Shown piece after piece: positions 58,418 to 64,000 of a stretch of 64,000 nucleotides of DNA; position 1 is the stretch's first letter, and each line of letters opens with the position of its first letter. The stretch covers positions 4,456,001 to 4,520,000 of the forward strand of contig NZ_CP146101.1 in the NCBI RefSeq assembly GCF_037023745.1, in the 5' to 3' direction. The stretch is from Streptomyces sp. SCSIO 30461 (lineage in GTDB: Bacteria > Actinomycetota > Actinomycetes > Streptomycetales > Streptomycetaceae). The notes beneath the pieces are model-generated. The model ran no database searches. It had not been told where the DNA came from and saw nothing but the letters and a program-made list of their open reading frames with translations. The position numbers and the translations under genes were made by a program.

Positions 58418-59482
58418 CTACTTGGCCTTGCCCGGGTGGATGGCCTTGGCGATCTCGTGGACCGTGGCGGCGTTCTCCACTCCCGCGATGGTGGTGCGCT
58501 CGGAGCCGATGCGCAGGAGGTGGCCTTCCTCCACGGCCTTCAGGCCCTTGGTGGCGGGGTTGCCCTCGAGCCACTTCTGCGCCTCGTCGAACGCCTTCTG
58601 ATTGGCCGCCTCACTGCCGCGATTGCGCACGCCGAGCTGGATCCAGTCCGGGTTCCCTGACACCACGTCCTCCCAGCTGACCTGCTTGAAGTCGCCGTCG
58701 CAGTCGGCGAACACGTTGCGGGCGCCCGCCAGGGTGATCACGGCGTTGGCGACCTGGCGGTTGCACACGGCGATCGGCTGCTTGGTCCCCGCGTCGAAGT
58801 CGAAGAAGAAGTAGGTCGGCCGCGCGTTCTCCGCGGTCCCGCCGACTGCCTTCTGAACGGCGTCCACCTGCTGCTTCATACCGGCGACGAGTTCCTTCGC
58901 CTTGGCACTCGTGCCGGTGACGGCCCCGAGGGAGGTGATGTCGTTCTCGACAGCGGACAGGTCCTTCGCCGGGCTCTTGCTCATCGCCGCGCAGGCGGTG
59001 GACCTGAGGTAGACATGCTTGATACCGGCGGCCTTGAACTCCTCCTCGGTCGGCGCGTCACCCATGCCGCCGCCCATTCCCGCCATCGAGGCGAAGGTGT
59101 CGATGTACAGGTCGGCGCCGGAGCCGAGGAGCTTCTCCTTGGGGATGACCGTCTGGCTGAGCACCTTGACCTTCTGCGCCTGCGCGTCCAACTCGCCGGG
59201 CAGCGCGCCCTTGCCGGGCGGGAATCCGGTGCCGATCACCTTGTCGCCCGCTCCGAGCCGGAGCAGGAGTTCCAGGCTGGAGGCGTTGCTGGTGACGATC
59301 TTCTTCGGGGCGTCGTCGAACGTGGTCTTGGCGTCCATGCAGTCGGTGACGGTCACGGGGAAGCCACCACCGGCAGCGGACTTCTCCGTTCCCTTGTTCT
59401 CGGTGTCGTTGCCGCCACCGCAACCCGCCGTGAGGAGGCCGAGCACCGCGACCGCCGAACCACACCACACACGAGAACGCAT
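58418..59482 (-). CDS. Metal-chelate ABC transporter substrate-binding lipoprotein, Met-rich
   Basis: 354 aa with a lipobox at LLTAGCGGG (Cys21), so it is anchored outside the membrane. The two-lobed FecB/BtuF-type fold is evident (TSNASSLELLLRLGAGDKVIG and WIQLGVRNRG). An unusual stretch DTFASMAGMGGGMGDAP carries three Met in a glycine-rich loop, reminiscent of Cu(I)-binding methionine motifs. The domain also resembles the group annotated as F420-0 transporter binding proteins, so the ligand is open: copper or iron chelate, or a cofactor. It heads the three-gene operon. Confidence 0.88.
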   Translation of the reverse strand: MRSRVWCGSAVAVLGLLTAGCGGGNDTENKGTEKSAAGGGFPVTVTDCMDAKTTFDDAPKKIVTSNASSLELLLRLGAGDKVIGTGFPPGKGALPGELDAQAQKVKVLSQTVIPKEKLLGSGADLYIDTFASMAGMGGGMGDAPTEEEFKAAGIKHVYLRSTACAAMSKSPAKDLSAVENDITSLGAVTGTSAKAKELVAGMKQQVDAVQKAVGGTAENARPTYFFFDFDAGTKQPIAVCNRQVANAVITLAGARNVFADCDGDFKQVSWEDVVSGNPDWIQLGVRNRGSEAANQKAFDEAQKWLEGNPATKGLKAVEEGHLLRIGSERTTIAGVENAATVHEIAKAIHPGKAK

Positions 59483-59713
59483 GAGAGTCTCCAGAATTCA
59501 CTTGGTATATGAGGATGAAACTCCGCCACCCGGTCTACTAGTCGGAACAAGTGACCGGTGAGTTCCCGGTTTGTGGCGAACGGCGTCGCCCCTCGGCGTA
59601 CCCCATCCGGCCCCCGCGTCGCCGCCCGCCACTCGGGAGCCACGGCGTCGAGCTCCGGTCCGGCCGGGATGTGGGCGTCGGCGCGTCCGTGTACGCGCCG
59701 GCGCCCTCCCGAG

Positions 59714-60334
59714 TCATGCCGCCGGAACGGGAGCGGCCAGCTCTTCCGATTCGGCGAGCTGCTCGGTGAGCTTGGCCCGGGCGCGGGCTACGCGGGAGCG
59801 CACCGTGCCGATCGGGCATTCGCTCAGTTCGGCAGCTTCCGCATAGGGCAGCCCGAGCATCTGGGTGAGGACGAACGCTTCCCGCCGCTCCTGCGGCAGG
59901 CCCGCCAGGAGTTCGAGCAGCGCGACGCCCTCGTCGAAGCCCGGCACATCGCCGGGCTGGGCACGTTCGACCGCGAGTTGCCAGTCCGGTAGCGCGTACA
60001 GGCGCGGCCTCGCGGCCGCGTAGCGGTAGCTGTCGATCACCGCACGCCGGGCGATGGACAGCAGCCAGGCACGGGCCGACGAGCGTCCTTCGAAGCGATG
60101 CAGGCTGCCGAGTGCGCGCAGGAACGTGTCCTGCGCGAGGTCGTCGGCCGACTGGGGATCACCGCACAGATGGGCGACGTAGCGGACGACGTCGCGGTGC
60201 AGGGCGCGAACGAAGCGCTCGACGGCGTCGGCGTCACCACCACGGGCGGCGAGCGCCCAGGAAGTGATCGTCTCGTCGAGCGATGGCGCCTTCTCCGTCG
60301 TCTCCCATGAAGCGGGCAGGGCAGAAGAGATCAC
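59714..60334 (-). CDS. ECF-family RNA polymerase sigma factor
   Basis: 206 aa. Region 2 (about residues 35-105) contains YVAHLCGDPQSADDLAQDTFLRAL and region 4 (135-190) contains LPYAEAAELSECPIGTVRSRVARAR with the helix-turn-helix. The sequence looks like the SigC/SigK-type actinobacterial ECFs. No dedicated anti-sigma gene is adjacent. In M. tuberculosis SigC controls copper acquisition including isonitrile lipopeptide synthesis, so a link to the neighbouring metal importer and isonitrile operon is attractive but unproven. It is 231 bp upstream of the importer operon on the same strand. Confidence 0.9.
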   Translation of the reverse strand: MISSALPASWETTEKAPSLDETITSWALAARGGDADAVERFVRALHRDVVRYVAHLCGDPQSADDLAQDTFLRALGSLHRFEGRSSARAWLLSIARRAVIDSYRYAAARPRLYALPDWQLAVERAQPGDVPGFDEGVALLELLAGLPQERREAFVLTQMLGLPYAEAAELSECPIGTVRSRVARARAKLTEQLAESEELAAPVPAA

Positions 60335-60490
60335 CTGGTGTCCTTCTCGGGTCAGCCGGGATCAGGACCAGGGCACGCGAAGGCACCGCTGAGCCTGGGA
60401 CCGGTGTGGGGAGCGGTCACTCTCCGCGCGGCGCGGGTCAGTGACCGGTGCCCGAGGGGCACTCGGGCCGCCTCGGGGATCCGGCTGTCG

Positions 60491-61246
60491 TCACACGACA
60501 GCGAATCCCGCGGGCGGCCCCCGGGAGACGATCGCGTACACCAGGGGCAGCAGACGCGACGGGGACGATGGGCCGCGACGGCGGCGCAGCCGCGGGCGAT
60601 ACGGAGGTACGGGCAGCGCCGACAGCAGCCGCAGCGGCGCGGTCAGCCATCCGGCGAGCGCACGCAGGATACGGAACGCAGCCCGCTCACCGTGGGCCAG
60701 CCACAGCCCGGCGAGCAACGCCGCCAGAAGGTGGGCGACGAGCATGCCCAGGGACGACGTGTCTCCGAACAGCACGTCCAGGTAATGCGTATGGCCGGAG
60801 TGGCCCACGTCAGCCACGCCACCCAAGAGGGAGGCGTCGCCCGCATGCTCGATTGAGGCGCCGTGCCCGTGGTTCGCCGCCATCCTCTCCACAGCGCCCG
60901 GGTGGTCCTGGCCGGTGCCGCCTGCACCCATGGGGTGGTGACCCTGATGGACGGAAGCGGCTGCATGTGGGGTGTGGCCGACGGCGGCAGCCCGGGACTG
61001 TGTGAGGGAAAAGGCGGTGTGCAGTGCGGTCTGGACGGTGACCACCACGGTCACGACCGACAGCAGTCCCCGCTCACGGCTCGCCAGGCACCAGCCCAGG
61101 ACGCCGGCTGCGAGGAATCCACCGGCCAGCGTCCACTCGGGCACGGAGTCCGCGGACATCATCGTGTGACCGAGGGCGGCGAGCAGCACGCATACGGCCG
61201 CGAACACAGCGGCTCTCAGGGTGCGTGAACACCACCCGGCAGTCAT
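60491..61246 (-). CDS. His-rich polytopic membrane protein near copper genes
   Basis: 251 aa. Four to five hydrophobic helices, with an extracytoplasmic-type loop between residues about 80 and 155 carrying many His and Met (HQGHHPMGAGG, NHGHGAS, GHSGHTHYLD). It resembles uncharacterised Streptomyces proteins that sit beside PCu(A)C copper chaperone genes, and a broken PCu(A)C gene does lie just upstream. Metal binding by the loop is likely; transport or sensing is inferred. The C-terminal Pro/Arg tail is basic and cytosolic. Confidence 0.7.
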   Translation of the reverse strand: MTAGWCSRTLRAAVFAAVCVLLAALGHTMMSADSVPEWTLAGGFLAAGVLGWCLASRERGLLSVVTVVVTVQTALHTAFSLTQSRAAAVGHTPHAAASVHQGHHPMGAGGTGQDHPGAVERMAANHGHGASIEHAGDASLLGGVADVGHSGHTHYLDVLFGDTSSLGMLVAHLLAALLAGLWLAHGERAAFRILRALAGWLTAPLRLLSALPVPPYRPRLRRRRGPSSPSRLLPLVYAIVSRGPPAGFAVV

Positions 61247-61829
61247 GACGCCTCATCCTCGCATCCTGACGTTCGTCGTCGTGCATGGGTACGTGCCCGG
61301 CCCCCGTTGCCGACTCAAACCTGATCATATGATCCTGGGCACATTGAGGTGCGGGGCGGCAGAGCGTTCTCATCGATGAATACCACGGGGAGTTGGCGTC
61401 CGGCAGACTGCCACGCTCGCCTCGATGGTCTGCCCCGTCCGGCGCTCCACGAGCGCACTGGTCCCCGGTGGACGCGATCGGTGAACGACTGGAGGGCCCA
61501 CGTCCCGCGAGGAGGATTTCGGGAACGGCCGTCAGGAACGAGTCCCGAGGGCCCGGCGCGTGTTCGGCCACCAGGAAGGCGCCTCGTGCGCACGGCGCAT
61601 CAGGACCGTAGGGCGGAAGGACCCCGGGAGCGTCTCATTCGGCTCCGGTCGCACCGCGAACGGCACTCCGCCCGGACCGCGCCCGGCTCAGGGTCCCGCG
61701 TGGCACGGTCTTCCGGGCGGTCCCCGCCGGGACAGCCGCAGCAGACCGAGGGCGCCGGCGGGCCCTCACCCGGGCCTCCGCAGGGTGCGGCCGCGTTGCA
61801 CGGTCGCTCCACGACCGCTGACGGGGTCT
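61247..61829. other. 583-bp gap, no supported gene
   Basis: Neither strand holds a reading frame with recognisable protein features between the His-rich membrane protein gene and the PCu(A)C remnant. The sequence could be the residue of a deleted downstream gene. Confidence 0.4.
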
Positions 61830-62210
61830 TCAGGAGGACGTCGAGCCCGGGCGGACCACCACGGCGACGGCCCTGACGGTCCCGCCATGCTCGAACTTGA
61901 GTATGGACGGCACGATGTCGCCCGGTCGCAGTCCCGTCCTGGGCCGCAGGGTTGAGGCCCACACCGTGTGGGGACATGGAGAGCCCGCCGCCTGCCGGAA
62001 CGGCCGCCGACGCCACTTCGTCGCGGTACGCCCCACCTTGCCCCGTGCTGCGGTGACGGGTCAGCGCGACCTCGGCCAGGGCGGAAGGCGAAGTGGCTCC
62101 GATCAGACGAGTGCACACGCCACCTCCAGTTGGTCGGATTCCGACCGTTGTGAGTTCCCGTAGCCGCGTACCGGTGAAAGCAGCGGGGGCGATGCCGGGA
62201 GCGCGGGAGC
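61830..62210 (-). pseudogene. PCu(A)C-family periplasmic copper chaperone, frameshifted
   Basis: Two frames must be joined to obtain the family pattern. The upstream part reads LIGATSPSALAEVALTRH, then VPAGGGLSMSPHGVGL. The downstream part in another frame reads GLRPGDIVPSILKFEHGGTV and ends AVAVVVRPG before a stop at 61830. Both fit the PCu(A)C (DUF461) fold, whose conserved Met and His bind Cu(I). The shift lies at about 61937-61945. Upstream of LIGATS the frame is also poor, and no signal peptide is found, so the N-terminus is probably lost too. It is most likely inactive. Confidence 0.65.
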
Positions 62211-62318
62211 GCACGGCCCGTCACGGCATGCCCCGAGCGTCGGCGCGACCACGCTTCGCACGGCATCGCAAGGGGCGCGGGAGCGAGCCGCCTGCGCAAT
62301 CAACCGGTCACGCAACTC

Positions 62319-62750
62319 TCACGTTGCCTCGTCGTCGAACCGCGGACCGGTCGGTGTCGTCTCCGGTGCGGCCTTGGTGAACGAGCCCGGTCGTTGGCCT
62401 GCGTCCCGCAGACATGCGTCAGCCACCTCGCCCAGGGCGTCACCGACTTCCCTGAGGTCCTTGCGCACGTCAAGGCGGTCCGCGGCCTCGGCGAGTCGGA
62501 GCCCTTCACCGCCTTCCACAAGGTGCTTGCGCACGAATGCCCTGGGATGGAGGTCCTCGAAGGCGAAATCCTGGTACTCCGGCCCCAGTTCACTCCGAAT
62601 CTCACGCTCGGCGTCGTCGGCGAAGGAGCGCACCTTCCGCAACACCGCCGTCGCACTCCGGACGAGCGCGGGTAGTCGCTCCGGCCCGAGGACCAGGACG
62701 GCGACGACCGACAGGAGGAGGAGCTTGAGGGGACTCAGATCGGTCAGCAT
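62319..62750 (-). CDS. tatB: Sec-independent translocase protein TatB-like
   Basis: 143 aa from ATG 62750. A single N-terminal helix with the TatA/B signature LLLLSVVAVLVLGPERLPAL is followed by an amphipathic helix and a long charged cytosolic tail. The length and the Glu after the hinge argue for TatB rather than TatA. TatB recognises twin-arginine signals with TatC; no tatC is adjacent, and Streptomyces normally encode tatB apart from tatAC. It is on the same strand as the partial gene upstream. Confidence 0.85.
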   Translation of the reverse strand: MLTDLSPLKLLLLSVVAVLVLGPERLPALVRSATAVLRKVRSFADDAEREIRSELGPEYQDFAFEDLHPRAFVRKHLVEGGEGLRLAEAADRLDVRKDLREVGDALGEVADACLRDAGQRPGSFTKAAPETTPTGPRFDDEAT

Positions 62751-62898
62751 CCACGCCCTCTTCGCTCGGCGGCCTCCGAGGACGCCAGGGAGCCGTACGC
62801 CACACCCCGGGCCCTGCTCCGCTCGACCGGTCCGACGGCCGTGGCCACGGCGCCGGCAGCACGGCTTTCGGCGTCCGCAGCGCTGGGCGGGCACGCGG

Positions 62899-64000
62899 TC
62901 ACCAGTCCCCTCCCCCGAACCCGTCTCCCGTATCTGCTCCGAACCCGGTGCCGGCTGGCCCTCCCCCGTAGTCGGCCGGATCGAAGTCCGCTCCGCTGAA
63001 CTCACCGCCATCCGGAAAGTGCTGATCGTCGAGGAGGTCTGCTACCGCGAAGGCGGCCGGGGCGCCGAGCACGGAGCCGAGAGCCGTACCCACGAGGAGT
63101 CCCGTGAGAACCCCGCCTGCTCCTCCGAAGTAGCCACCGGCCCAAGGGGCATAGGCGGGACCTGCGTCCCAGTAAGGCTTCGGCCCTTGCTGGGTGACCA
63201 CCATACGAGCGGCCGGGTCCTGTCCCGAGTGGATGCGTGCCGCATCGGCGGCGCAGGTGGGCACCGGCCGTGCGGTGCCGTACGGCGGGGACCAGAAGGT
63301 GTCGGTGACCGAGGGACCGTGGCGCGGGTCGAAGAAGCACGGCAGGCGGCGCTGGGGTAGCGGGGCGCCGGTGCGGCGGGCTTCCAGCGTCGCGAGCGCG
63401 AACCGCCCCTCGGCGAGGGTCTTCGTGACCGGTTGGATGTCTGCCGGGCGGGCGGCCGAGGCGATCTGCTCCTTGGCCGTGTCGTACATGTCCAGCGCGT
63501 AGGTGTAGTCATCGCGCATGGAGTCCGTCGCTTCGGGATGCGAAGGCGAGAACGCAGCTCCGTCCAGTTCCTCTCCGAATGCCGTGATGTCCTCGTCCAC
63601 AAGGATACGCAGGGCGTCCAGTTCGTCCCGCTCCCGAGTGGCGCGCTTCTTGTCGGCCCGCCGGTGCAGGGCGTAGGCGCCACCGCCACAGACCACCAGC
63701 ACGCCTCCGGCGATCCATGCCGATGCCGCTCCGGAGCGGTCTTCCCCGCTGCCGTTCGCCCAGGAGGCGGGGGCGTTGCCCTTGGCCTGCTTCAGCGCCT
63801 GGTCGACGAAGGCGTCGAGTTCGGTCTCGGGATCGTGTACGGAAGGGCGCACGGCGTTCTTGAGGTTGTCGACCGCGTTCTGGGACATGACGCTCGGGTC
63901 GGCACCGGCGTTGAAGCCGTCACCGAGGTGGATGGCGTAGACGCCGGTGATGCGCGTGAGGGCCCGCACCGATGACAGCACCGACACTCGGGGGTACTCG
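62899..64000 (-). CDS. TPM-like membrane-anchored protein, N-terminus outside window
   Basis: At least 365 codons; the frame is open to the window edge (YPRVSVLSSVRALTRI), so the visible GTG at 63987 is probably internal. The first visible part, TGVYAIHLGDGFNAG, resembles the end of a TPM (thylakoid-phosphatase-like) domain. A single hydrophobic helix near ASAWIAGGVLVVCGGGAYAL follows, then a helical region and a Gly/Asp-rich tail after a second hydrophobic stretch. No catalytic site is evident in what is visible. Likely an envelope protein; function unknown. Confidence 0.7.
   Translation of the reverse strand, partial: EYPRVSVLSSVRALTRITGVYAIHLGDGFNAGADPSVMSQNAVDNLKNAVRPSVHDPETELDAFVDQALKQAKGNAPASWANGSGEDRSGAASAWIAGGVLVVCGGGAYALHRRADKKRATRERDELDALRILVDEDITAFGEELDGAAFSPSHPEATDSMRDDYTYALDMYDTAKEQIASAARPADIQPVTKTLAEGRFALATLEARRTGAPLPQRRLPCFFDPRHGPSVTDTFWSPPYGTARPVPTCAADAARIHSGQDPAARMVVTQQGPKPYWDAGPAYAPWAGGYFGGAGGVLTGLLVGTALGSVLGAPAAFAVADLLDDQHFPDGGEFSGADFDPADYGGGPAGTGFGADTGDGFGGGDW

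Overview
This window is high-GC actinobacterial chromosome, almost certainly from a Streptomyces or close relative. The signs are strong GC bias at third codon positions, GTG/TTG starts, many ATGA/TGATG start-stop overlaps, and Streptomyces-style housekeeping genes (TerD, an HpnB-type glycosyltransferase, DUF6332-like and DUF6643-like small proteins, and Zur-linked zinc-free ribosomal proteins).

Region 1 (1-19.6 kb) is a biosynthetic cluster that continues off the left edge. It holds two LanB-like proteins that both stop after the glutamylation-type domain with no SpaB_C elimination domain (one cut by the window start, one complete at 844 aa). It also has a TldD/TldE-type metalloprotease pair, a glycine/D-amino-acid oxidase-like flavoprotein, a glyoxalase-fold protein, an M20 amidohydrolase and a SAM methyltransferase. 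Its largest gene is a 2395-aa line ordered AMP-ligase, ACP, KS, AT, ACP, thioester reductase, GNAT. A DHA2 exporter with a divergent TetR regulator closes it. The set resembles peptide aminoacyl-tRNA ligase ('pearlin') pathways joined to a one-extension polyketide and acyl-transfer module. No precursor peptide is visible.

Region 2 (19.7-46 kb) is ordinary chromosome: NUDIX, lnt, a PLP dehydratase, a PH-like protein, an Asp/Glu racemase, HpnB, TerD, MOSC, a beta-helix/AAA fusion, a membrane hydrolase, two SRPBCC proteins, a Cds1-like enzyme, an anti-sigma-type ATPase, ROK, MFS, a geranylgeranyl reductase-like enzyme, an M20 dipeptidase, a metallo-beta-lactamase-fold protein and a kinase-NUDIX fusion.

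Region 3 (46-50.3 kb) shows rearrangement. A tyrosine integrase is frameshifted before its catalytic Tyr. A TIR-bounded MITE-like element carries nine 34-bp tandem repeats. A Zur-box-controlled divergent cluster of zinc-free ribosomal protein genes (rpsN, rpmB / rpmG, rpmE2) follows; rpmG appears to begin with ATA and the COG0523 gene behind it is cut short.

Region 4 (50.3-56 kb) is a compact four-gene operon: MFS, AsnB-type amidotransferase, P450 and DIT1/PvcA-type isonitrile synthase. This set would be sufficient on paper for a hazimycin-type dimeric isocyano-tyrosinamide. Region 5 (56.2-62.3 kb) is a metal locus: CopZ, a FecCD-type ABC importer with lipoprotein, an ECF sigma factor, a His-rich membrane protein and a frameshifted PCu(A)C copper chaperone. 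tatB and a partial TPM-like membrane protein follow at the right edge.
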